NCBI GenBank assembly: GCA_030680835.1
Contig: JAUXUD010000060.1
Coordinates: 1-64,000, forward strand
DNA: 64,000 nt
Source: Bacteroidota bacterium
GTDB taxonomy: Bacteria > Bacteroidota > Bacteroidia > UKL13-3
Direction: 5' to 3'
This document shows, piece by piece, positions 25,388-33,687 of the stretch (position 1 is the stretch's first letter; the number at the start of each line of letters is the position of its first letter). The position numbers were made by a program, and so were the translations under genes. The notes beneath the pieces are model-generated. The model saw only the letters and a list, made by a program, of their open reading frames with translations, made no database searches and had not been told where the DNA came from.

Positions 25388-26596
25388 TTGAAAAAAATAT
25401 TCGAAAAGGTCATTGAAGGAATTTTAATGTTAAGCGGAACCGTGACTACCCTCACGGTTCTTTTAATTATTTTTTTTCTGTTTAAGGAAGGAATCGGACT
25501 GTTTGGAAAGAGCCCCACAGAAGAAGGATTTACCGTTGCCGTGAATCGCGAAAATCCGGTTAATGAGTTAAGCACGGATCAGATAAAAAACATCTTCGAC
25601 CAGAACATACACAACTGGAATGAAGTGGGCGGTAACAATGACAGCATTATTCTTTTTAGAATGGATGATTTGTTTAATTATTATACCGAAGAAGAACTTG
25701 CCGGAATAGACACCAATATGAATCTGCTCACTTCAAAAATTGATGAAGTAATAGATAAGAATAAAGGAATCATTGCATTTATTTCTTCCAAAGAAATTCC
25801 GCAAAATCCAAATTCAAAACTCATACATATCAAAGCCATTGGTTTGGGAAGTTTCTTTGGAGGCAAGGAATGGTTTCCAACTGCACAACCTGTTGCCCAG
25901 TTTGGTGTATACCCATTATTGATGGGTACCTTATGGGTAAGTTTGTTGGCCATATTGATTGCATTGCCTTTCGGACTGGCAACAGCAGTATATATGGCCG
26001 AAATTGCCAGTCCGGGTGTACGCAGTGTTTTAAAACCGGTAATCGAATTGCTGGCAGGAATCCCATCGGTTGTTTATGGGTTTTTCGGTTTGATTGTAGT
26101 AGTTCCATTGGTTCAGCAAATATTTGCATTGCCTGTTGGCGAAACCGGATTAACCGGAAGCATTATTTTGGCAATTATGGCATTACCCACCATAATAACA
26201 GTTGCCGAAGATGCCATACGTGGCACCCCCCGAAGCGTGAAGGAAGCCAGTCTTGCATTGGGTGCCTCGCAGTGGCAAACCATTTACCGCATTACCATTC
26301 CCTATGCTTCATCCGGAATTACCGCTGCCGTTATTTTGGGAATCGGACGCGCCATTGGCGAAACCATGGCCGTATTAATGGTTACCGGTAACGCCGCTGT
26401 TGTTCCGCACAGCATACTTGAACCCATGCGCACCATACCGGCTACGATAGCCGCCGAACTGGGCGAAGCAGCCAAAGGCTCATTGCATTACGATGCCTTG
26501 TTTGCATTGGGTTGCATCCTTTTTATCATCACCATGATTGTAAATTTAACAGTACAAATGATTTCAGGAAAAAGAACCCGCAATAAACTGAGATAA
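25388..26596 (+). CDS. pstC: Phosphate ABC permease PstC with an embedded PstS-like loop domain
   Basis: A 402-residue permease with a TTG start, about 100 residues longer than E. coli PstC. TM1 is at residues 15-33. Residues 47-152 form a periplasmic insert resembling the second half of PstS (both have NWNEVGG; VNELSTDQIKNIF matches VSKLTREQLEGIY). The phosphate-binding GRESSSGT loop is absent from the insert. From about residue 170 the normal BPD-transport permease core follows, with the EAA loop EDAIRGTPRSVKEASLALGA contacting PstB. The insert may dock or sense PstS. Operon position and the permease core make the identity secure; the role of the insert is inferred. Confidence 0.93.
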   Translation: MKKIFEKVIEGILMLSGTVTTLTVLLIIFFLFKEGIGLFGKSPTEEGFTVAVNRENPVNELSTDQIKNIFDQNIHNWNEVGGNNDSIILFRMDDLFNYYTEEELAGIDTNMNLLTSKIDEVIDKNKGIIAFISSKEIPQNPNSKLIHIKAIGLGSFFGGKEWFPTAQPVAQFGVYPLLMGTLWVSLLAILIALPFGLATAVYMAEIASPGVRSVLKPVIELLAGIPSVVYGFFGLIVVVPLVQQIFALPVGETGLTGSIILAIMALPTIITVAEDAIRGTPRSVKEASLALGASQWQTIYRITIPYASSGITAAVILGIGRAIGETMAVLMVTGNAAVVPHSILEPMRTIPATIAAELGEAAKGSLHYDALFALGCILFIITMIVNLTVQMISGKRTRNKLR

Positions 26597-26599
26597 GCC

Positions 26600-27463
26600 A
26601 TGAAACTAAGTACAAAAAAGAAAATATATCAGGGAATTGCCTTTAACTTATTCAGGTTGATGAGTGGCATACTGGTAGTTGTTTTGATATCAATACTTTC
26701 ATTTATAGTGGTTCGGGGCATAGGCGTAATAAGCTGGGATTTTATCACAAAAATGCCAGAAGATGGAATGACCAAAGGAGGGATCTATCCGGCCATTATC
26801 GGTACACTTTGCCTGGTTGCGGGAAGCATGTTGTTTGCTTTTCCGGTAGGGGTACTTTCGGGAATTTATATCCATGAATTTGTAAAAGACAATTGGTTCA
26901 AGCGCTTTGTAAAACTAATGACCAATAACCTGGCCGGGGTACCTTCTATTGTATTTGGCTTGTTTGGCATGAGTTTATTTGTAAACACCCTCGGTTTTGG
27001 CGATAGCATTATTGCCGGTTCATTAACCCTGGGCTTATTGGCATTGCCTGTAATCATTCGCACCACTGAAGAATCTTTAAAGAGCATCGACAATGTATTC
27101 AGGGAAGGAAGTTATGCCCTGGGTGCAACTAAAATACAAACCATCAGGCGGGTTGTATTGCCGCTGGCCATGCCCAATATTATAACAGGATTCATATTAT
27201 CAATCGGCAGGGTATCGGGAGAAACAGCACCGATACTATTTACAGTTGCCGCTTATTTTCTGCCTAAGTTACCCTCCAGTATTTTTGATCAGGTAATGGC
27301 ATTGCCGTATCATTTGTATGTGCTGTCAACCAGCGGCACCGATATGGAAGCCAGCAGAAATATGGCTTATGGAACGGCACTGGTTTTGATTATAATTGTA
27401 TTGTTGTTGAACCTGATTGCTAATTTTACCCGTTCCTATTTATCTAAAAAAGTAAAGCATTAA
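26600..27463 (+). CDS. pstA: Phosphate ABC transporter permease PstA
   Basis: A 287-residue inner-membrane permease with six predicted segments. It carries the PstA-type blocks [17 protein letters not shown] and the EAA loop [20 protein letters not shown], with the conserved [11 protein letters not shown] after it. It pairs with PstC to form the phosphate channel. It begins 3 nt after pstC and is followed by pstB after 4 nt, as expected for a translationally linked pst operon. Confidence 0.95.
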   Translation: MKLSTKKKIYQGIAFNLFRLMSGILVVVLISILSFIVVRGIGVISWDFITKMPEDGMTKGGIYPAIIGTLCLVAGSMLFAFPVGVLSGIYIHEFVKDNWFKRFVKLMTNNLAGVPSIVFGLFGMSLFVNTLGFGDSIIAGSLTLGLLALPVIIRTTEESLKSIDNVFREGSYALGATKIQTIRRVVLPLAMPNIITGFILSIGRVSGETAPILFTVAAYFLPKLPSSIFDQVMALPYHLYVLSTSGTDMEASRNMAYGTALVLIIIVLLLNLIANFTRSYLSKKVKH

Positions 27464-27467
27464 TTAT

Positions 27468-28214
27468 ATGATAGAGGCTAAAAACCTGAATTTATTTTAT
27501 GGCACCTTTCAGGCATTAAATGATATCAGCATGAAAGTGCCTGAGAAATCAGTTACTGCGCTTATCGGACCTTCAGGTTGCGGGAAATCTACTTTTCTGC
27601 GAACCTTTAACCGCATGAATGATTTGATTCCCGGGGTTAAGATAGAAGGAGAAGTGATTGTAGATGATATGAATGTTTATGAAAAAGGCGTTGATGTGGA
27701 CAATCTCAGGAAACGTGTTGGGATGGTTTTTCAGAAGCCGAATCCCTTTGCCAAAAGTATATTTGAAAATGTTGCTTATGGATTGCGTGTAAATGGAGTG
27801 AACGACGAAAAATTAATCAAGCAAACCGTAGAAGAAAGTTTAAAACAAGCCGCATTGTGGGATGAAGTAAAAGACAACCTGAAGAAATCGGCCTATGCCA
27901 TATCGGGTGGTCAGCAGCAACGTTTATGCATTGCACGGGCACTGGCGGTTGAACCTACGGTATTGTTAATGGATGAACCGGCATCGGCACTTGATCCCAT
28001 TTCCACATCAAAAATCGAAGAGCTCATTCACGAATTAAAGAAAAAATATACCATCTTGATTGTTACGCATAATATGCAACAAGCTGCGCGTGTAAGTGAT
28101 CATACAGCGTTTTTTTATATGGGCAGTTTGGTTGAATTTGATGAAACAAAAACCATCTTTACGCATCCGGTGAAACAGCAAACGCAAAATTATGTTACGG
28201 GAAGGTTTGGATAG
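27468..28214 (+). CDS. pstB: Phosphate ABC transporter ATPase PstB
   Basis: A 248-residue ABC ATPase. Walker A is GPSGCGKST (residues 33-41), the Q-loop is VFQKPNPF, the signature is [14 protein letters not shown], Walker B is [13 protein letters not shown] and the switch His is in IVTHNMQQA. The PstB-specific blocks [11 protein letters not shown] and [12 protein letters not shown] are present. It hydrolyses ATP to drive phosphate import through PstCA and, with PhoU, signals phosphate sufficiency to the sensor kinase. Confidence 0.96.
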   Translation: MIEAKNLNLFYGTFQALNDISMKVPEKSVTALIGPSGCGKSTFLRTFNRMNDLIPGVKIEGEVIVDDMNVYEKGVDVDNLRKRVGMVFQKPNPFAKSIFENVAYGLRVNGVNDEKLIKQTVEESLKQAALWDEVKDNLKKSAYAISGGQQQRLCIARALAVEPTVLLMDEPASALDPISTSKIEELIHELKKKYTILIVTHNMQQAARVSDHTAFFYMGSLVEFDETKTIFTHPVKQQTQNYVTGRFG

Positions 28215-28220
28215 GGAATT

Positions 28221-28262
28221 TACGATGTACGATGTACGATGTACGATGTACGATGTACGATG
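28221..28262. repeat. TACGATG heptanucleotide array, 6 copies
   Basis: Six uninterrupted copies of TACGATG begin shortly after the pstB stop. The last copy merges into the duplicated leader of phoU. The same unit recurs at 61506-61564. Exact tandem heptamers suggest recent slippage and likely copy-number variation between strains. Confidence 0.95.
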
Positions 28263-28461
28263 TATTTTGTTGATTTGAAATATACAATTTATGGTTTCCA
28301 CTTGTAGGGGTCAATTGCATTGACCCTGATTGGTGTAAACAAATTTTAATACGAAAACGATGTATTTTGTTTGATTTGAAATATACAATTTATGGTTTCC
28401 ACCCGTAGGGGTCAATTGCATTGACCCTGATTGGTGTAAACAAATTTTAATACGAAAACGA
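28261..28461 (+). repeat. Tandem duplication of the ~100-bp phoU leader, each copy with a hairpin
   Basis: A 100-bp unit (28261-28360) is repeated as 28361-28461 with only three or four differences, including one added T. Each copy contains the perfect hairpin GGGTCAAT-TGC-ATTGACCC (28308-28326 and 28409-28427) and ends at the context ACGATG. In the second copy that ATG is the phoU start; in the first the reading frame stops after four codons. The hairpin may act as a processing or attenuation signal between pstB and phoU. Confidence 0.9.
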
Positions 28462-29123
28462 TGACACATTTTGAAGAAGAATTGAAGCACCTGAAGCATG
28501 AGATGAATATCATGTTTGCATTGGTACACACACAACTGTCGAAGGCAAAGGATGCATTTATCAGGATGGATAAAGATCTGGCGCGCGAGATTATTCAGAC
28601 CGAAAAAAGGGTAAACGCACAGGAGTTAAATATTGACCGCGACTGTGAAAGTTATTTTGCCTTATACAATCCGGTTGCGGTTGATTTAAGGTACCTGCTT
28701 GCAGTGTTAAAAATAAACAGCAATCTGGAGCGCACCGGAGATATTGCCGAAGGGATTGCACGCTTTTTGGTGGTTATTGAGCAGGAATTTGATGAAGACT
28801 TACTGCAAAGTTCAAAAGTGCTGAAGATGTTTGAAGAAAGCATCAGCATTATGGAAGAGATAGAAGCTGCATTTGAAAACGAGGATACCATTAAAGCCCG
28901 GAGCATCTTTAAGCAGGATGAAATTATAAACAAAATAAACCGCGAAGCCAATGAGCGCATCGCCGAATACATTCGCCTCAAACCCGACAATGTTGAGCAG
29001 GCATTGTATATACTTTCAACCATCAGAAAACTCGAACGCGTAGGGGATCAGGCAAAAAACATTGCCGAGGAAATTATCTTTTACGTGGAGGCGAAAGTGT
29101 TGAAGCATAGTAAAAAGGTCTAG
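28461..29123 (+). CDS. phoU: Phosphate signalling protein PhoU
   Basis: A 220-residue all-helical protein made of two three-helix PhoU bundles. Metal-binding motifs of the type E-x-x-x-D are present at NPVAVDLRYLL and SNLERTGDIAEGIA in the first bundle and RKLERVGDQAKNIAEEIIF in the second. It links Pst transport to inhibition of the phosphate sensor kinase. It is the last gene of the phosphate unit and is separated from pstB by a duplicated leader. Confidence 0.95.
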   Translation: MTHFEEELKHLKHEMNIMFALVHTQLSKAKDAFIRMDKDLAREIIQTEKRVNAQELNIDRDCESYFALYNPVAVDLRYLLAVLKINSNLERTGDIAEGIARFLVVIEQEFDEDLLQSSKVLKMFEESISIMEEIEAAFENEDTIKARSIFKQDEIINKINREANERIAEYIRLKPDNVEQALYILSTIRKLERVGDQAKNIAEEIIFYVEAKVLKHSKKV

Positions 29124-29251
29124 ACTATGATTTATAGGATTTATGTGATTAATAGGATTTAGAAAAGTATGCAAGGGATTAATGGGATTAAACCATTTGG
29201 AATTTTATTTCTGAATCGGTTATCTTGCATATCATATTAACTTTCCTTCAG

Positions 29252-29593
29252 ATGGCATACAACGAAAAACTCTCAAATCGCATTCGTGAATCTATGGCAG
29301 CACTTCCAGATGTGGAAGAAAAATTAATGTTCGGAGGCGTATGCTATATGCTCAATGGAAAAATGTGTGTGGGCGTAGTTAAGGATGAAATGATGTGCCG
29401 CATTGACCCGGATGTTTATGAGGAAGCACTTTCAAAAAAGGGATGCAGGGAAATGATTTTTACCGGTAAACCCATGAAAGGTTATGTATATGTGAGTGAA
29501 GAAGGGATGAAATCAAAAAAGGATTTTGACTACTGGATCGGTCTCTGCCTTCAATTTAATGAAAAGGCAAAATCATCGAAGAAGAAGAAATAA
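29252..29593 (+). CDS. TfoX N-terminal domain protein
   Basis: A 113-residue protein equal to the TfoX N-terminal domain alone: KLMFGGVCYMLNGKMCVGVV, MCRIDPDVYEEAL, then PMKGYVYVSEEGMKSKKDFDYWI in pieces, and a Lys-rich tail. The family is named for the Haemophilus competence regulator, but short one-domain forms are widespread with unknown function. I start at 29252 (MAYNEKLSNRIRE) because that matches the family N-terminus; an in-frame upstream ATG at 29225 adds a non-conserved hydrophobic stretch. Single gene, no close operon partner. Confidence 0.85.
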   Translation: MAYNEKLSNRIRESMAALPDVEEKLMFGGVCYMLNGKMCVGVVKDEMMCRIDPDVYEEALSKKGCREMIFTGKPMKGYVYVSEEGMKSKKDFDYWIGLCLQFNEKAKSSKKKK

Positions 29594-29622
29594 AGAGAAT
29601 CATAAAGGCTGAAAAACAATAA

Positions 29623-29738
29623 AACTCCAACGGAGTTATATATGAATAGCCGTGGGTTTAAACCCACGGTTTGAAGCACGCCCAACAACTCAGCGCGGCC
29701 AATAAGGCAAGGGTCCTGCACAATTTAAATAGCCGCGC
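29623..29738. repeat. Composite palindromic element, copy A
   Basis: The stretch has the small dyad AACTCC-AAC-GGAGTT (29623-29637) and a perfect 20-bp palindrome of CCGTGGGTTT and its complement (29650-29669). An inverted pair GCGCGGC (29693-29699) and GCCGCGC (29732-29738) follows. The same order and spacing recur at 61783-61871. It is non-coding and looks like a structured REP- or MITE-type unit. Confidence 0.75.
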
Positions 29739-29744
29739 AAATAG

Positions 29745-30038
29745 ATGATTATTGTAGGAGCAACACCAGCAAATGCAGCAGGAACTATAGCAGTTACAGA
29801 AACAACAAACGCAACGACAGAACGCGTTTTAACAATTACAGAAGGACTTTGTATAATTGCAGTAAGAACTCCAACAATTACAGAAAGAACTTTAGCAATT
29901 ACAGAAAGAGTTCGTACTACTATAGAAGGAGATTGTATAACTATGGAAGGAGTTCGTGCCATTACAGAAAGAACAATTGCAATAACGGAAGGACTTATAC
30001 CTGTTAAGGAAGCAACTTGTAGCATACGGAATCAATAA
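29745..30038 (+). repeat. About twelve degenerate 21-bp tandem repeats, open on both strands
   Basis: The unit resembles GCAATTACAGAAAGAACTTTA and repeats every 21 nt from about 29766 to 30018. Read forwards (ATG 29745, stop 30038) it gives a 97-residue heptapeptide-repeat protein with units such as TLAITER, VRTTIEG, DCITMEG and VRAITER. Read backwards (30025 to 29690) it is also open, with SVIAKVL/SVIVGVL heptads. No signal peptide, ribosome site or family supports either frame. I treat it as a repeat that might encode a small beta-solenoid-like peptide, not as a firm gene. Confidence 0.6.
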
Positions 30039-30062
30039 TTATCTCCCAGGAAGGATTTGCAC

Positions 30063-30100
30063 AAAAAAACCACCCGGATACTTCTATCAGGATGGCTTTT
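30063..30100. terminator. Weak A/T-flanked hairpin between convergent units
   Basis: An A7 run, an imperfect stem (CCACCCGGATA with TATCAGGATGG, two mismatches) around CTTC, and a T6 run lie just downstream of the reverse-strand gene at 30119. It could terminate that gene on the minus strand. Confidence 0.45.
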
Positions 30101-30118
30101 TTAATTTCGCAACTTAGG

Positions 30119-30865
30119 TTAAACGATTCTGGTGAACTTTAAACGCGTTAATTGTTTGCTTTCATTGGATGAGGCTTTAAAAACCGAACGCACATAACTT
30201 TTTACCGCTTTGGTAATGTCAAACAAATTATCTGCATCCAGATATAAAATGTTATCGCGTTGGGTACGCATATCAGTAAGATTGATATAAGCAACTTCAG
30301 CAATATTATGGGTTGCAATTAAACTGGCTTGCATATCCTTAATACCTGCAATTGACAATTCGGCTTCATTGGGCTTATAATTTGCATTGCCCGATAAAAG
30401 CGCAAGGAGTTTATCCAGAGATTCCAGTCTATTATCGAAACTTTTTTTAACAGAAGCATGATTTTTTGCAGGAGAAACAGGTCCCTCTGGATTTGTACCG
30501 GCAGCCGCAGAAAGACTCTTTTTAGGACGGGTAGTCCCTTTAATTTTTTGGATTACCGTTTTGGCATCCGCGATAATCCCTTTGGGCGTATCCGAACTTT
30601 CGAGCGCTCCCAAAATTCCGGAAGCCAGAACATACAAGTCGTTAAACCCCATCTCACGTTCAGTAACTGCTGTGGTGTATGCACCATGCGCCGCATTGAG
30701 GTCGTTCATCATCTTTTGTGCGGCTTTTAACTGAAGCTCCATTTTAGGAGTGGTTAAAGCCACTTTAACCGGGTTAAATTTAACCCCAAAGGTTTTGCAC
30801 GTACTAATAAAGGGTGCAAAGTTGGCCACGTTCTTGGCGTGACCTGTTTCATTGTTTTTTGACAT
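30119..30865 (-). CDS. Hypothetical helical protein
   Basis: A 248-residue cytoplasmic protein without signal peptide or membrane segment. It reads as two helical halves: residues 20-95 (NFAPFISTCKTFGVKFNPVK, KMELQLKAAQKMMNDLNAAH) and 140-230 (FDNRLESLDKLLALLS, TDMRTQRDNILYLD). A Ser/Ala/Pro-rich linker with KGTTRPKKSLSAAAG joins them. I recognise no family; such two-bundle proteins of about 250 residues occur widely in Bacteroidota. I start at 30865 (MSKNNETGHAK); an in-frame ATG at 30892 lies closer to the possible promoter. Neighbours give no functional hint. Confidence 0.65.
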   Translation of the reverse strand: MSKNNETGHAKNVANFAPFISTCKTFGVKFNPVKVALTTPKMELQLKAAQKMMNDLNAAHGAYTTAVTEREMGFNDLYVLASGILGALESSDTPKGIIADAKTVIQKIKGTTRPKKSLSAAAGTNPEGPVSPAKNHASVKKSFDNRLESLDKLLALLSGNANYKPNEAELSIAGIKDMQASLIATHNIAEVAYINLTDMRTQRDNILYLDADNLFDITKAVKSYVRSVFKASSNESKQLTRLKFTRIV

Positions 30866-31046
30866 GTTATGCCTGTTTTTATAGGCAAACAAATTTTCGG
30901 CAAGATTTTTATTTATGCAAAAGTTGCTGCTGGTACATGGTGTTGTTTTGGTTGTTTTTGGAGGGATATTTTACAGTTTTGGGGTGATTTTGATAGACAA
31001 TGACACGCTCTTTCCCTTGATAATACTGATCGCTCCGCGATTGGGG

Positions 31047-31078
31047 AAAACAAAATCCTATATTTGGGATTTTGTTTT
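31047..31078. terminator. Perfect 12-bp hairpin with A/T ends
   Basis: AAAACAAAATCC (31047-31058) pairs exactly with GGATTTTGTTTT (31067-31078), loop 8 nt. A short frame of 67 codons (30915-31118) runs through it but has no coding features. It may be a transcription end or a small mobile palindrome. Confidence 0.5.
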
Positions 31079-31118
31079 GGGGGTTCTGGGTTGGGAGATT
31101 GGAGTTTTTGGTTTTTGA

Positions 31119-31572
31119 GTCTAAGTATGCTTTGGTTTGGGGGAGGATTTTAAAATGTATTTGTTGAACCGAATCTGTTTAATTAGAGAATGGTTGCTTA
31201 TTAATAATTAATATAAATAAGGCAATGCAAATTGAAAAACGGGGTTTTATTTAAATGAAAAGGAGTAATATTGGATAAGGAAATAACTATAGTAGTAGCT
31301 AATAGCTAATTTAAGGGAGTTGGATTGGACCTTATTGTAGGTGGTATAAAAGAGTTGGCGGCAATTTTAAGGTATTCATATGGTTTGACAATCATAAAAG
31401 ACGAGTGATAAAATAAAGCATTTAGGATTTTAATTTGTGGGCCATCCAAATTAACTTTGTGGGCCGAAAAAATCAACTGTTGGGTTGGGTAGTAGTCTGA
31501 CTCAACGAAACAGAAATCAGTGGTTGTTAAACAAAATGGAAGTATGTCAATAATCTTAAAATCAGCTATAAA
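31119..31572. other. Gene-free stretch at the left edge of the accessory island
   Basis: This 454-bp AT-rich stretch shows no convincing reading frame or RNA gene. It holds a 10-bp direct repeat, TTTGTGGGCC, at 31434-31443 and 31456-31465. The second copy overlaps a perfect -7 box, TAACTTTG (31452-31459), which could start the herA transcript about 110 nt upstream of its ATG. No -33 TTG stands at the right distance, so the promoter call is tentative. Confidence 0.4.
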
Positions 31573-33687
31573 ATGAGTGATGTTCTAAATCAAATAGTCG
31601 CATCTGAAAGTGAGTTAGTTAACTTACTTGGCACATATAATACTTCATTTGTGGGTTATGTTTATGGCATGAGCTTCGACGAAGCTCTTGTTCTTACGAA
31701 TGATGATTGGAAACATAGCGTTAACGGCATTCCACATAATTCCTTTCTTGTTGCTGCAGGTTTCAATCCAGAACGATTAGCAGATGCAGCAGAAATAGAT
31801 AAAGAAGTTGTGTTATTACGTGTTTTAGAACCTGTGACTCTTCCCCAAGATAATGACCTTATAAAAACACGGATTGAACACCACCAAAGACGTACAATAG
31901 AAGAGCAATTCCCTGGTGATGTTAATGATGGGCTTGATCCAATAACTGCTGCTGAGTTACAATCAGGCGGACTACGTTGTAGAATTCTTGGAACTTTTTA
32001 TTTGGAAAATGATGAATTAAGACTGGGAAGCGATATTGAAAATTTCATGACCTTATCAAGAATGAGGGCATATAAACCTACGGAAGCGGCTCTCTCCCTA
32101 ATTGTAAATCATGTCAACCCTGAAGTAAGGAGAAAAGCTTTAGAAGAAGCTACAAATGCAGGATTTTTACAAGCCCCTTCTCCAATAAATATTGGTACAA
32201 TAAGATATACGTCAACTGCAAGAATGCACAGGGGAACAGCTCCCTTGGTGGCTGTTTTCATTCAGCCTACAGATTTCCTTGCTCGACGTACTGCTGTTTT
32301 GGGAATGACAAGAACAGGAAAATCGAACACTGTAAAAACTACAGTTTCAGCAGTTGCAGTAGCTGCTTTAAAAGACAACATTAGAATAGGTCAATTGATT
32401 TTTGACGTAAATGGTGAATATGCCAATGCAAATCATCAAGATGATGGAAGTTCAATTGCTGAAGTGTTTCCAACACAAACTATCCGATATCGTGCTTTGG
32501 AAACTGTAGGATTTGAAGATATCCGCCCAAATTTTTATATTGAATGTGCTCAAGCACTCAATTTAATCCAAGCTTTATTCAAGAATGATAATTCACCTTT
32601 TAGTGGTCAAGATTTAGACGCTTTCATGTCGACAAGCTTAGATGAGCCAGATATAACGGAAAGAGCTGATCACATACGTTGGCAAAGACACAAATCAGTT
32701 TTTCAATGTATTTTATTTCGTGCTGCATATCCAGTTCCTACAGGGTTAATAATCGACATTCCTATTGCTGAAGCCCTACTAGTACAAATTAGAAACTGGG
32801 CTCAGGTACAACAACCAGTGGTTAATATTAACATCCCTGCAAACGCTCGGGTTACTCCTAGCGAAGCATGTGCATGGTTTGAACAATTACGATTAATAAA
32901 TATTTCTTTAAAAGAGCAACAGCATAGAAATAATACTCCTCAAATAGGACTTGTGTCTTCCACAAGAGGTTCATCTTGGGTAGATCCTACACTTGAATCA
33001 TTATTAAATATGTTAGCTAGAGAAAATAGTCGAGGGCAATCATTCGGTGGGTGGAGAGCGATTCAAAAGTATAGACCTTATCATTCCCAACGTCGAAGGG
33101 CTGACATAACAAATGAAATAATTGCTCATTTGGATAACGGACGTATTGTGATCTTGGATTTATCCGTAGGTCCTGTAGAAATACGTGAAGTACTTTCAAA
33201 AAGAATTGCTTCTCGAATTTTCGATAGACAAATGGCGGATATGCATGCAGGCAGAGTTCCACAAAATATAGTTTTATATGTTGAGGAAGCTCACAATCTA
33301 ATTGGGAAGAAGGCTGATCTCACAGATACTTGGCCTAGAATTGCGAAGGAAGGTGCCAAAGCTAGAATTGCATTTGTTTATGCAACTCAAGAACCGTCCT
33401 CAGTTCATCCAAATATTTTGGCTAATACTGAAAACTGGTTTGTCACTCATTTAAACAATGATGATGAACTTAGGACGTTAGGCAAGTTCTATGATTTCAG
33501 TGACTTTATTGCTTCTTTGAAAGCTGCACAGGATGTAGGGTTCGCTAGAATAAAGACGCTATCATCTCCATTTGTTATACCAACTCAAATTAATAGATTT
33601 ACGCCTGATGATATCAGGAGACAAATAGAAGAAATTAATTCTAGAAGTGGGAATGTTCAAAGTCAGGAGGTTCCCAATGCCATATAA
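31573..33687 (+). CDS. HerA-like DNA translocase/ATPase (DUF87)
   Basis: A 704-residue HerA/FtsK-superfamily hexameric ATPase. An N-terminal barrel-like region (residues 1-225) precedes the ATPase core. Walker A is GMTRTGKSNTVK with Lys250 and Ser251; Walker B is VLYVEEAHNL with Glu571/Glu572 (usually D/E-E-A-H); an arginine-finger region ATQEPSSVH follows. The C-terminus has a PTQINRF block. HerA motors pump DNA into the NurA nuclease; a NurA-like gene overlaps its 3' end by 11 nt, so the pair should form one complex. Bacterial HerA-type ATPases with nuclease partners often act in phage defence; the nuclease-rich neighbourhood agrees. Confidence 0.9.
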   Translation: MSDVLNQIVASESELVNLLGTYNTSFVGYVYGMSFDEALVLTNDDWKHSVNGIPHNSFLVAAGFNPERLADAAEIDKEVVLLRVLEPVTLPQDNDLIKTRIEHHQRRTIEEQFPGDVNDGLDPITAAELQSGGLRCRILGTFYLENDELRLGSDIENFMTLSRMRAYKPTEAALSLIVNHVNPEVRRKALEEATNAGFLQAPSPINIGTIRYTSTARMHRGTAPLVAVFIQPTDFLARRTAVLGMTRTGKSNTVKTTVSAVAVAALKDNIRIGQLIFDVNGEYANANHQDDGSSIAEVFPTQTIRYRALETVGFEDIRPNFYIECAQALNLIQALFKNDNSPFSGQDLDAFMSTSLDEPDITERADHIRWQRHKSVFQCILFRAAYPVPTGLIIDIPIAEALLVQIRNWAQVQQPVVNINIPANARVTPSEACAWFEQLRLINISLKEQQHRNNTPQIGLVSSTRGSSWVDPTLESLLNMLARENSRGQSFGGWRAIQKYRPYHSQRRRADITNEIIAHLDNGRIVILDLSVGPVEIREVLSKRIASRIFDRQMADMHAGRVPQNIVLYVEEAHNLIGKKADLTDTWPRIAKEGAKARIAFVYATQEPSSVHPNILANTENWFVTHLNNDDELRTLGKFYDFSDFIASLKAAQDVGFARIKTLSSPFVIPTQINRFTPDDIRRQIEEINSRSGNVQSQEVPNAI

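Noticed and set aside
29690-30025. Reverse-strand 111-codon frame over the 21-bp repeats.
   Set aside because: Both strands are open because of the repeat; nothing favours this strand.
30915-31118. 67-codon hydrophobic frame.
   Set aside because: It runs through a perfect 12-bp hairpin, has a composition unlike neighbouring genes and no recognisable domain.
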